A stretch of 13,966 nucleotides of DNA from Opitutia bacterium (GTDB lineage: Bacteria; Verrucomicrobiota; Verrucomicrobiia; Opitutales; Seribacteraceae). The stretch is from contig JABHOU010000044.1 of assembly GCA_018695085.1 (NCBI GenBank), positions 1 to 13,966 of the forward strand. Reading direction: 5' to 3'. Below the pieces are notes generated by a model, which saw nothing but the letters and a program-made list of their open reading frames with translations, ran no database searches and was not told where the DNA came from. A program made the translations under genes and the position numbers. Positions 6,151 to 13,966 of the stretch are shown here, piece by piece (the stretch's first letter is position 1; each line of letters starts with the position of its first letter).

Positions 6151-9126
6151 ATGAAATTGAATTTTTTACCTAAAATATTTTGGTTCATATTGCTTTGTTT
6201 TACCTTGCTTGCCGGACCCATTTTACATGGAGAGGAAAAGTTGTCGGCTGAAAGTCTTTCTTTCTGGAAGAATGAAGTGAAACCTATACTTCAACAGAAT
6301 TGTTGGAAGTGTCATGGTGCCAAGGAACGCATTAAAGGTGACCTTCGACTGACCACCCGAGATGGGATTATCAAGGGTGGTGAAATAGGGTCATCTGTCG
6401 ATTTTGATAAACCAGAAGCCAGCTTACTTCTGGAAATGGTCTCCTACAAAGATGAAGACCATGAGATGCCCCCGATCGGGAAGCTCAAGGACGAAGAAAT
6501 CGTAATTTTGCAGAAGTGGATTCAAATGGGGCTGCCTTTTAACCCAAAAGACGAAATCCATGGCAAGAAAGGTGGGCACGAGGAGACTGCGGAGCTGGGC
6601 AATACCAAGGTTAACGAGCGGACCATGGCTCATTGGGCTTACGTTAAGCCCAAGCGTCCGAAGTTGCCTGAGGTTAAGGACAAATCCGCCAAGCACCCGA
6701 TTGATCGCTTCATCCTGTCAAAACTTGAATCAAAGGGATTGAAACCCAATGCCTTGGCGTCTAAAGATGTTCTCTTAAGGCGAGCTTATTACAATTTAGT
6801 TGGTCTTGCTCCTAAACCCGAGCAAGTGAAGGAGTTTCTTGAGGACAATTCGCCAGTTGCATTTGAGAAGATAATAGACGAATTGTTGGCTTCCCCTCAA
6901 TACGGAGAAAAGTGGGGTCGGCACTGGCTTGACCTAGTGCGTTACGCCGAAACTAACGGTTACGAGCGTGATAGCGAAAAACCCATGGCATGGCGCTATC
7001 GAGATTACGTTATAAGTGCTTTCAACCGAAATTTACCTTACGATCGTTTTGTTCAGGAACAATTGGCTGGTGACGAATTGCCCGATAAGGACGCCGACTC
7101 AATTACCGCGACCGGTTTTCATCGTCTTGGGATATGGGACGACGAACCCGCTGATCGCAAACTCGCCAGATACGACTACCTCGACGATATCTTAAAGACA
7201 ACCAGCGACGTTTTCTTGGGAATGACTGTCGGTTGCGCCCGTTGCCACGACCACAAGATTGACCCTATCCCTACCAAAGACTATTACTCAATGCTTTCCT
7301 TCTTTGCGAATGTTTCGCCCCACGGAAAAGGGGGAACCAACCTTACCAAGGTACAAGGCTCGAAGGGCAACATCCAATTCACCGGCCAATTTGAAAAATG
7401 GTTACGGCGCGAAAAAGACCTTCGACGGCAGATCGGTGACTTCGAGGGAAAGTTCCTCGTTAAGTACAATCAGGATCTGCTACTCGAAAAATCATCCAAG
7501 ATCAGGAATAAGGCCGTTCTTCTGATTTCCGATGCCAGATCCATTGGAGATATTTGGAAGTATACCACCAATAAACCCGCTGAATCCTGGTTTGAAGTTG
7601 GTTTTGGGGATTCCAAGTGGGATTCCGGCAAAGGAGGCTTCGGAAGAGAGGGCACTCCTGGATCCAAGGTCAACACCAAGTGGCATACTTCCGACATTTG
7701 GCTTAGAAAGGACTTCCGTCTTGCCGCAATCCCAAAGACACTTCGCATCCATTTACATCATGACGAGGACGCTCGCGTCTACTTGAACGGCAAACTTATT
7801 CTCGATCGCAAGGGCCATGTTTCCGAGTACGCGACCCATGACGTTTCCAAGGAAGCGGGCGACGCCCTTCAGACGGGAAAGAATGTGATTGCCGTTCATT
7901 GTCGGCAAACCTCGGGCGGACAGTATGTCGACTTGGGTATGGACAGTTTCGACGAGGCCGTTGATCTGGTCGCGCTCATCCGAAAGCACGGTAAGAACGT
8001 CATGGGTGACGGAGCATTTAATAACTACAGGGCAAGGTCCCGTGACCTGCAAAAACACCTCACCGCAAAGCCAAAGGAGAACGAATATGAGGTCATGGCC
8101 GTGGCCGAGTCGGGCAATCATGTCATAAAGGTGCTCAGGCGAGGCAACCCCGTTCTCGAGGGAGATGTTGTCCAACCTGCTTTCCCCAGTGTACTTCGTC
8201 CTCCTGAAGCCATCATACCCGATGATTATAAAACCCCGAGAACCTCGGGGCGTCGCCGTGTTCTCGCAGAATGGATCACCTCCAAGGATAATCCTGTTTC
8301 GGCTCGCGTTATGATGAATCGTATTTGGCAACATCACTTTGGTCGCGGAATCGTGCGAAGTACAAGTGATTTTGGCTTTCAAGGAGTAGAACCCAGTCAT
8401 CCTGACCTGCTGAACTGGTTGGCTACCGAGTTTATGGCCAAGGATTGGAACATGAAGGCCATGCACAAAGTGATCATGACTTCTCAGGCTTACAGCCGTT
8501 CATCGACTCCGAACAAAGTGAACTTTGAGAAAGATCCCATCAACAACTTGTTTTGGCGATTCGATATGCGCAGGCTGACCGCGGAGGAAGTGCGTGATTC
8601 CGTCTTAGGAGCATGCGGTACACTCAATTTGAAACCTGGAGGGCCCAGCATCACTCCTCCTCTCCCAAAAATCGTGTTGGCGACTGCTTCTCGAATTGGA
8701 GCTGGTTGGGGCAATTCTTCACCAGAGGAATCCAACCGTCGCAGCGTTTACGTTAAAGTTAAGCGTTCCATGCAAATGCCCATCCTGATAAACCATGATA
8801 TGGCGGATATGGATACTTCTTGCCCAGTCCGCTTTGCTACGACCGTTCCTACTCAATCCCTAAACATGCTCAATGGAAAGTTTATGAACGATTCAGCAAA
8901 GTTGTTCGCGAAAAGATTGCTAGACGAGGCTGGTAACAATCCCACTGCTCAAGTCGCGCATGCTTTTAAGATAGCGTTTTCTAGGGAACCCGCTGAAGAA
9001 GAAATCTTAGCAGGGCTATCCATGATTAAAGACATAAAGGAAAAAGCAGGAGTTTCGGACGAAGTTGCTATGGAGCGATTCGCGTTGCTGGCCCTCAACT
9101 TGAATGAATTTGTTTATCTAGATTGA
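6151..9126 (+). CDS. Secreted PSCyt1-PSCyt2(DUF1549)-PSD1(DUF1553) protein with jelly-roll insert
   Basis: A 991-residue protein of the multidomain type abundant in planctomycetes and verrucomicrobia. Residues 1 to about 27 form a signal peptide. PSCyt1 (about 38-130) carries the heme c-type motif C51-W-K-C-H55 and 'HEMPPIGKLKDEEI'. PSCyt2/DUF1549 (about 182-391) includes 'WGRHWLDLVRYAETNGYERD' and C362-A-R-C-H366-DHK. An inserted beta-sandwich (about 455-605) resembles sugar-binding jelly rolls, with 'VYLNGKLI' (543-550) and 'NVIAVHCRQ' (578-586). PSD1/DUF1553 (about 700-965) includes 'NRIWQHHFGRGIV' and 'LNMLNGKF'. Two CxxCH sites suggest covalent heme and extracytoplasmic electron transfer, but the reaction of the family is not established. 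I chose the ATG at 6151 over the in-frame TTG at 6142 because it gives a cleaner signal peptide. The DUF1501 gene follows after 40 bases, which is the usual pairing of these families, and the two proteins probably work together. Confidence 0.95.
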   Translation: MKLNFLPKIFWFILLCFTLLAGPILHGEEKLSAESLSFWKNEVKPILQQNCWKCHGAKERIKGDLRLTTRDGIIKGGEIGSSVDFDKPEASLLLEMVSYKDEDHEMPPIGKLKDEEIVILQKWIQMGLPFNPKDEIHGKKGGHEETAELGNTKVNERTMAHWAYVKPKRPKLPEVKDKSAKHPIDRFILSKLESKGLKPNALASKDVLLRRAYYNLVGLAPKPEQVKEFLEDNSPVAFEKIIDELLASPQYGEKWGRHWLDLVRYAETNGYERDSEKPMAWRYRDYVISAFNRNLPYDRFVQEQLAGDELPDKDADSITATGFHRLGIWDDEPADRKLARYDYLDDILKTTSDVFLGMTVGCARCHDHKIDPIPTKDYYSMLSFFANVSPHGKGGTNLTKVQGSKGNIQFTGQFEKWLRREKDLRRQIGDFEGKFLVKYNQDLLLEKSSKIRNKAVLLISDARSIGDIWKYTTNKPAESWFEVGFGDSKWDSGKGGFGREGTPGSKVNTKWHTSDIWLRKDFRLAAIPKTLRIHLHHDEDARVYLNGKLILDRKGHVSEYATHDVSKEAGDALQTGKNVIAVHCRQTSGGQYVDLGMDSFDEAVDLVALIRKHGKNVMGDGAFNNYRARSRDLQKHLTAKPKENEYEVMAVAESGNHVIKVLRRGNPVLEGDVVQPAFPSVLRPPEAIIPDDYKTPRTSGRRRVLAEWITSKDNPVSARVMMNRIWQHHFGRGIVRSTSDFGFQGVEPSHPDLLNWLATEFMAKDWNMKAMHKVIMTSQAYSRSSTPNKVNFEKDPINNLFWRFDMRRLTAEEVRDSVLGACGTLNLKPGGPSITPPLPKIVLATASRIGAGWGNSSPEESNRRSVYVKVKRSMQMPILINHDMADMDTSCPVRFATTVPTQSLNMLNGKFMNDSAKLFAKRLLDEAGNNPTAQVAHAFKIAFSREPAEEEILAGLSMIKDIKEKAGVSDEVAMERFALLALNLNEFVYLD

Positions 9127-9166
9127 TCCTAATAAAATAATTTATCCCTTTAATTTTTAAAATACT

Positions 9167-10633
9167 ATGAACAAGCCACAAAATACGTTCTGCGGACAAG
9201 TTCGCCGCCGTGAGTTTCTGAAAGACCTAGGAGGAGGATTTGCCTCTCTGGGCTTAACTGGCATGTTGGCCCAAGACGGCTTCTTTCAGTCCAAGGCGGC
9301 GGCTAAGGAAATGGCTGGTTTCGTCAATCCGCTTGCACCCAAGAACCCTCACTACAAAGCTAAGGCCAAGTCGGTCATATTCCTCTTCATGTATGGAGGT
9401 CCCAGTCATGTCGATACCTTTGATTACAAACCCAAGCTGTATCCGCTCGATGGTAAAACAATTGACGTAAAGACCTTTGGGAGAGGTGGGAAGCGCAACA
9501 AAAGCCGGGTAGTGGGTCCTAAATGGGAATTTGATGAATACGGCGAATGTGGAAAGAAGGTCTCTACTCTCTTCCCAAATGTCGGAAGCTGCGTGGACGA
9601 CATCGCATTCGTTCATTCCATGACGGCGGACTCTCCGATTCACGGATCCGCCATGCTTATGATGAACGCCGGTCATTTACTGTCTGGTCATCCATCTCTC
9701 GGGTCTTGGGTTAATTATGGGCTAGGTAGCGTAAATGAAAACCTGCCCGGCTACGTCGTCATGCTCGACAAGACGGGCGGTCCTATCAGTGGTGCCAAAA
9801 ATTGGTCCAGCGGTTACATGCCTGCTAGTTACCAAGGCACCGTTCTGCGTTCACAAGGTTCTCCCATTCTCGACCTCGAGAATTCACATGGGATGAGCAG
9901 GTTGGAGCAACGCACGATTTTGGATCACCTTCGAAACGTCAACGAAGGTCATCTTACCGAACGCTACGATAATACGAACTTAGCCGCCCGCGTAGCTTCC
10001 TATGAATTGGCTTACAAGATGCAGGCTTCAGCTCCCGAAGCCGTAGATATCGAAAAGGAACCCGACCACATCAAGAAACTTTACGGTATCGACGGTTCTC
10101 GTACCGAAGACTTCGGGCGCAAGTGCTTGCTTGCACGAAGAATGGTCGAGCGCGGCGTGCGCTTTGTGCAGATATATTCGGGTGGAAATCATAATGATGC
10201 AAACTGGGATGCCCACGGTGATCTCGTAAAGAATCACACCTATCATGCAGGCAATACGGACAAAGCTATTGCCGGTCTTTTAAAGGATCTTAAACAACAA
10301 GGCCTATTAGATGAAACTCTCGTTGTTTGGGGTGGGGAATTTGGTCGTCAACCAACTGCTGAATATGCCAGAGGTACTGGGCGGGATCATAATTCATATG
10401 GCTTTACCATGTGGATGGCTGGAGGCGGTATCAAAGGTGGAATTAGTGTTGGAGAGACCGATGAATTAGGCAGTTCCGCTGTAGTCGATCGCTTCCACGT
10501 TAAGCGTCTACATGCCACGATATTACATCTTTTAGGCTTAGACCCCAATGACCTCAGTTATTTTCATGGTGGTCTCGACCGTCGCTTAGTGGGAGTGGAA
10601 GGTGCTGAACCGATCGAAAAGCTTCTAGCCTAA
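9167..10633 (+). CDS. Tat-exported DUF1501 protein (alkaline phosphatase/sulfatase-like superfamily)
   Basis: A 488-residue full-length member of DUF1501 (PF07394), related to the alkaline phosphatase/sulfatase superfamily. The N-terminus has a twin-arginine signal, 'RRREFLKDLGGG' (13-24), followed by a mildly hydrophobic stretch, so it is expected to leave the cytoplasm folded, with cofactor already bound. Family marks are 'SVIFLFMYGGPSHVDTFDYK' (69-88), 'FVHSMTADSPIHGSAMLMMN' (148-167), 'VVWGGEFGRQP' (386-396) and 'GRDHNSYGFTMWMAGGG' (405-421). The His/Asp residues in these segments (H81, D83, H159, D407, H408) are candidates for metal binding, by analogy only. The substrate is unknown. It sits 40 bases after the PSCyt/PSD1 gene and is probably cotranscribed with it. 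No Shine-Dalgarno sequence is seen in the AT-rich leader. Confidence 0.95.
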   Translation: MNKPQNTFCGQVRRREFLKDLGGGFASLGLTGMLAQDGFFQSKAAAKEMAGFVNPLAPKNPHYKAKAKSVIFLFMYGGPSHVDTFDYKPKLYPLDGKTIDVKTFGRGGKRNKSRVVGPKWEFDEYGECGKKVSTLFPNVGSCVDDIAFVHSMTADSPIHGSAMLMMNAGHLLSGHPSLGSWVNYGLGSVNENLPGYVVMLDKTGGPISGAKNWSSGYMPASYQGTVLRSQGSPILDLENSHGMSRLEQRTILDHLRNVNEGHLTERYDNTNLAARVASYELAYKMQASAPEAVDIEKEPDHIKKLYGIDGSRTEDFGRKCLLARRMVERGVRFVQIYSGGNHNDANWDAHGDLVKNHTYHAGNTDKAIAGLLKDLKQQGLLDETLVVWGGEFGRQPTAEYARGTGRDHNSYGFTMWMAGGGIKGGISVGETDELGSSAVVDRFHVKRLHATILHLLGLDPNDLSYFHGGLDRRLVGVEGAEPIEKLLA

Positions 10634-10706
10634 AATTTTAAGTTTTAAAATCTCTTTCTCCATTCCACTCGCGAAATTCGTGGGCATTCTTTAGGTGTTT
10701 GTTTGA

Positions 10707-11780
10707 ATGAGTGAAACATCTTTACGTCCTCTTCTTACAGACAAATCTCCCGAGGGTTGGGACTTTCACGATGTTCCCGCATATAGAGCGGAGCAAATTC
10801 GTCAATGGGTCTACGATAAAGGCGTACTCGATTTCGATGCCATGTCTAATTTACCTGCTGACCTGCGTACTCGTTTGACAAAGGATTGGGAGATCCGACC
10901 AATGGAGCAGGCTCGCGTTCAAGGGGCTGCCGACGTAACTCGCAAATTTTTATGGCGTTTGCGTGACGGGCAGTTCATCGAAAGCGTTCTGATTCCAGCA
11001 ACTCTCGGGACGGATGGTTCTCGTGCTTCACGCCTAACGCTTTGCGTTTCGACTCAAGTCGGCTGTGCTCTTGGGTGTAAGTTTTGCGCAAGTGGGCTCG
11101 ACGGGTTGAAGCGAAACCTATCGACAGGGGAGATCTTGGGGCAAATCTTGCTCGCGAGAAACGAAGCTGGAAGAAGGATCGACAACCTCGTTTTCATGGG
11201 CATGGGCGAGCCTCTCGCAAATTTACCTGCGCTGCTACCTGCGCTCGATGTGATTTTATCTCCCAAGGGCTTGGGCATCGGCGCACGCCACATTACGCTT
11301 TCCACAAGTGGTTTAGTACCACGTATTCTAGAACTTGCCGATTATCCCGCTCAAATTCGTTTGGCAATCTCTCTTCATGGTGGCGACGACGCGACTCGTG
11401 AGAAAATCATGCCGATCAACAAGCGCTATCCAATGTCCGAATTGCTGGACGCCTGTGAGGCTTTTATCCGAACCCGTCGCAAGATGATCACCCTCGAATA
11501 TATTCTCATCGACGGAGTGAACGATGATCCCATTCAGGCCAAAATGCTTGCTTCCCACGCCCGTCGTCTCCGAGCCAAGGTGAACCTTATTCCCTATAAC
11601 AAGGTTGAGGGGCTTGAATGGAAACGGCCTTCCGAGAACCGCATAAGAACCTTTTTTCAAACTGTCGAGAGGGGACATCCGCCGGCGGTAACCTTGCGCA
11701 CGGAGAAAGGGCACGACATCGATGCCGCTTGTGGTCAGCTTCGCTTGAGAGAGCAAAAAGTTGAAGGCTGCAAGCCTTAG
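10707..11780 (+). CDS. rlmN: Dual-specificity 23S rRNA A2503 / tRNA A37 methyltransferase RlmN
   Basis: A 357-residue radical SAM enzyme that methylates carbon 2 of A2503 in 23S rRNA and of A37 in a subset of tRNAs, through a methyl-cysteine intermediate. The 4Fe-4S binding motif is C120-A-L-G-C124-K-F-C127. The SAM-binding GMGEPL motif is at 165-170, and 'SGLVPRI' (201-207) and 'RLAISLHG' (218-225) are typical. The methyl-carrying cysteine corresponds to C342 in 'DIDAACGQL'. The N-terminal accessory domain (about 10-85, with 'YRAEQIRQWVY') is complete. Length is normal and no key residue is missing, so the enzyme should be active. It is RlmN rather than Cfr on overall pattern, though I did not compare it with a Cfr sequence. 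It starts 73 bases after the DUF1501 stop on the same strand. Its cotranscription with that gene is uncertain, and its function is unrelated to its neighbours. Confidence 0.97.
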   Translation: MSETSLRPLLTDKSPEGWDFHDVPAYRAEQIRQWVYDKGVLDFDAMSNLPADLRTRLTKDWEIRPMEQARVQGAADVTRKFLWRLRDGQFIESVLIPATLGTDGSRASRLTLCVSTQVGCALGCKFCASGLDGLKRNLSTGEILGQILLARNEAGRRIDNLVFMGMGEPLANLPALLPALDVILSPKGLGIGARHITLSTSGLVPRILELADYPAQIRLAISLHGGDDATREKIMPINKRYPMSELLDACEAFIRTRRKMITLEYILIDGVNDDPIQAKMLASHARRLRAKVNLIPYNKVEGLEWKRPSENRIRTFFQTVERGHPPAVTLRTEKGHDIDAACGQLRLREQKVEGCKP

Positions 11781-11835
11781 GGGAGTTTATTCCAAAAATT
11801 CAATTAACTGGGTGCACCATCTTTTCCCTAGGAAC

Positions 11836-11860
11836 AAAAGCTTGTAATGGTGGAGCTTTT
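11836..11860 (+). terminator. Possible weak hairpin after rlmN
   Basis: Seven-base arms AAAAGCT (11836-11842) and AGCTTTT (11854-11860) surround an 11-base loop, about 55 bases after the rlmN stop. The 3' arm ends in four Ts, but no longer T-run follows and the stem is AT-rich, so termination would be inefficient. It may be fortuitous. Confidence 0.22.
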
Positions 11861-11899
11861 AGCTTTGCCGATTTCACCACTTATCGTTCTTTTTTCACT

Positions 11900-13966
11900 A
11901 TGTTCTCTTATCGTATCCTCTCTATACTCCTAGCGTTAGCTTTTCTTTTTCATCATGGGGTGAAAGCTGCTCAACCCAAAGCCAAATGGATTTGGGATGC
12001 TCGAGGTGATCGGCCCAATAACCCGCTTTATTTTGCCAAAACGGTAGATTTGGCAAGTGCTCCGAAAGCAGCCAAGATTCTCTTTACTTGCGATAACAGC
12101 AGCACGGTATTCGTTAATGGTAAATCTATCGGTTCCAGTGGAAATTGGAATGCGGCGGTATCTGCAGATGTCAAGAAACTGCTGAAGAAGGGTGGCAATG
12201 TGATTGCGGTCATAGCCCAAAACGCCGGTGGACCCGCGGGTTTTGTGTTGCAATTGGAAGTCACTAAAGCGGATGGCAAGAAGGCTGTGATCGTAACCGA
12301 CGATTCTTGGCGTTTTGTCGATAAGGCTCCCAAGGATCTTCTTGGAGAGGCGACCAACTGGAAAATGGATGGTTTTCCCAACGGAAAAGAACCTGTTGTA
12401 GTCGGTACGATTGGGGATGATCCATGGGGCAATGTATTTTCAGGCGGAGGTGGAAATCCCTCAGCATCTAGGCCCGCAGGGATCGCCAACAATACACTTC
12501 GTCACACCGATGGATTTAAGGTGGAAATGATTTATGACGTCCCGCGTTCTCAGGGCTCGTGGGTGAGCCTTGCCGTAGATGATAAAGGTCGAATTTACGC
12601 CAGTGATCAAGGTCGTGCGGGTCTTTTTCGCATCACTTTGCCAAGTGGAGAAAAAGAAATTTCAGTCGAGAAAATGGATGCAAAAATGTCTGGCGGACAA
12701 GGCATGCTATGGGCATTTGATAGCCTTTACGTCTGTGCTAATGGCGGCCCTGGAAGCGGTCTTTATCGCCTAAAGGATACCACGGGCGACGATCAGTTCG
12801 ATAAACTTGAAAAGTTAAGAGCGTTATCCGGAGGCGGGGAGCATGGTCCCCATGACGTGGAGCTAGGGCCGAACGGAAAGAAACTTTACGTCGTCGCCGG
12901 TAACATGACTAGACTGCCATCACCTGAAGGTTCTTTGGTGCCCAAGGTCTGGCAGGAGGATCAGTTGCTGCCTCGGATGCCCGATGCTCGTGGGCATGCT
13001 CGATCCGTCATGGCTCCCGGTGGGTGGATCTGCCGAACTGATCCCGAGGGTAAATCGTGGGAATTGGTGAGTACCGGATTTCGCAATACCTATGGAATCG
13101 CCTTCAATGGTGATGGGGAATTATTTGGATACGATTCCGACATGGAATGGGATGCAGGCTCACCATGGTATCGCCCGACGCGAATTTGTCATGCCGTAAA
13201 TGGTGGAGAGTTTGGTTGGCGAAATGGGTCCGGCAAGTTTCCATCTTACTATGCCGATACTTTGCCCGCCGTTGTTGATATCGGACCCGGCTCTCCAACG
13301 GGCGTCATTTCAGGATCGGGTGCGAAATTTCCTTCCAAGTATCAATCGGCCATCTATGCGCTCGACTGGACTTATGGTTCCATTTGGGCCATTCATCTGA
13401 AGCCTGAAGGAAGTTCTTACAAGGCGGTGCGGGAAGAGTTCGTGGGCGGGAAACCGCTCCCCGTGACGGATGCCATAATCCATCCGAAAGACGGTTCTAT
13501 GTATTTTGCGGTTGGTGGCCGTGGATCTAAATCTTTTCTTTATAAAGTCACCTATACTGGCGAAGAAGCAATTAAGTCCGTTTCAGGAGAATTTGCGGAA
13601 GGAAAAGATCTCCGAACTATTCGTCGTTCAATCGAGGATTTGCAACGCCCTGGAGACAAGCATGACCTTGATGAGATCTGGAAGAACCTTGGTAGCGATG
13701 ATCGTTTCATTCGCAATGCCGCCCGCATCGCGCTGGAGCACCAACCCGTTGACACATGGTCGCCCAAGGCATTGTCGGCAAATGATCCTCAAACTTTGCT
13801 GTCTGCTGTCACTGCGCTCGCCCGTAATGGTTCTTCTGACTTGCAAGATGAAATTCTAACTGCACTCGACCGTCTTGAGTGGGTGAAGCTAAGCGAGGTT
13901 CAGCAATTACACCTGTTGCGTAACTATGGTCTTGTCTTTATCCGCCTGGGTCGGCCTAACCCGAAA
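11900..13966 (+). CDS. Secreted PVC-type dehydrogenase-like beta-propeller protein, C-terminus beyond window
   Basis: This frame is open for 689 codons from an ATG at 11900 to the right edge with no stop. Residues 1-24 form a signal peptide (MFSYRILSILLALAFLFHHG, cleavage near VKAA). Residues about 28-145 form a jelly-roll-like domain ('KWIWDARGDRPNNPLYFAKT', 'VFVNGKSI' 70-77, 'NVIAVIAQN' 100-108), similar to the N-terminal sandwich of rhamnosidase-like proteins. Residues about 200-555 form a propeller of the type annotated as a membrane-bound dehydrogenase domain in planctomycetes and verrucomicrobia, with 'GGGEHGPHDVELGPNGKKLY' (311-330), 'GFRNTYGIAFNGDGELF' (393-409) and 'RPTRICHAVNGGEFGWRNG' (425-443). 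From about 570 the sequence becomes helical and HEAT-like. Relatives usually end in a CxxCH heme domain. That part would lie beyond the window, so heme binding is inference. The leader has no Shine-Dalgarno sequence. It may have its own promoter in the 119-base gap after rlmN. Confidence 0.9.
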   Translation, partial: MFSYRILSILLALAFLFHHGVKAAQPKAKWIWDARGDRPNNPLYFAKTVDLASAPKAAKILFTCDNSSTVFVNGKSIGSSGNWNAAVSADVKKLLKKGGNVIAVIAQNAGGPAGFVLQLEVTKADGKKAVIVTDDSWRFVDKAPKDLLGEATNWKMDGFPNGKEPVVVGTIGDDPWGNVFSGGGGNPSASRPAGIANNTLRHTDGFKVEMIYDVPRSQGSWVSLAVDDKGRIYASDQGRAGLFRITLPSGEKEISVEKMDAKMSGGQGMLWAFDSLYVCANGGPGSGLYRLKDTTGDDQFDKLEKLRALSGGGEHGPHDVELGPNGKKLYVVAGNMTRLPSPEGSLVPKVWQEDQLLPRMPDARGHARSVMAPGGWICRTDPEGKSWELVSTGFRNTYGIAFNGDGELFGYDSDMEWDAGSPWYRPTRICHAVNGGEFGWRNGSGKFPSYYADTLPAVVDIGPGSPTGVISGSGAKFPSKYQSAIYALDWTYGSIWAIHLKPEGSSYKAVREEFVGGKPLPVTDAIIHPKDGSMYFAVGGRGSKSFLYKVTYTGEEAIKSVSGEFAEGKDLRTIRRSIEDLQRPGDKHDLDEIWKNLGSDDRFIRNAARIALEHQPVDTWSPKALSANDPQTLLSAVTALARNGSSDLQDEILTALDRLEWVKLSEVQQLHLLRNYGLVFIRLGRPNPK

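Noticed and set aside
7753..8466. 237-codon open frame on the minus strand
   Set aside because: It lies wholly inside the PSCyt/PSD1 gene, whose plus-strand domains run through the same bases.
10631..10651. AT-only inverted repeat just after the DUF1501 stop as a terminator
   Set aside because: The stem is purely A/T with no G-C pairs and would not form a stable terminator hairpin.
1..13966. CRISPR arrays, tRNA or rRNA genes, insertion sequences, attachment sites
   Set aside because: I saw no regularly spaced repeats, no tRNA-like cloverleaf, no transposase frame and no paired terminal repeats.

Overview
The window reads as a chromosomal segment of a PVC-superphylum bacterium, most likely Verrucomicrobiota or Planctomycetota. 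The case rests on protein families: a PSCyt1/PSCyt2/PSD1 (DUF1549/DUF1553) cytochrome-type protein next to a Tat-exported DUF1501 protein, a second secreted protein resembling the 'PVC-type heme-binding CxxCH' dehydrogenases, a YHYH-domain protein and a phytanoyl-CoA dioxygenase (PhyH) relic. No gene start shows a clear Shine-Dalgarno sequence. No finer taxonomic placement is possible from what I can see.

Left part, minus strand, positions 4088 down to 1: four closely spaced genes that may form one transcript. In order of transcription they are a secreted YHYH-domain protein, a small GNAT acetyltransferase of the ElaA/YjcF type, a secreted serine hydrolase of the class C beta-lactamase/esterase fold, and a secreted TolB-like beta-propeller protein whose C-terminus runs off the window. 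Three of the four carry export signals, so this looks like an envelope or extracellular module around a single cytoplasmic enzyme.

Middle, 4089 to 5302: about 290 bases with no recognisable gene, then a clearly decayed PhyH-family oxygenase gene on the plus strand. It carries a one-base frameshift, an internal deletion and two in-frame stops, yet its iron ligands can still be read. An intact IclR-type regulator follows it.

Right part, plus strand, 5303 to 13966: IclR regulator, the large PSCyt/PSD1 protein, the DUF1501 protein, rlmN (23S rRNA/tRNA adenine C2 methyltransferase), then a secreted beta-propeller dehydrogenase-like protein that runs off the right edge. The first three lie within about 55 bases of each other and plausibly form an IclR-controlled catabolic unit acting outside the cytoplasm. 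The PSCyt/PSD1 protein and the last protein share a similar jelly-roll module, which suggests both engage related (probably carbohydrate) ligands. Most assignments are to families of poorly defined function. The only fully conventional housekeeping gene is rlmN.
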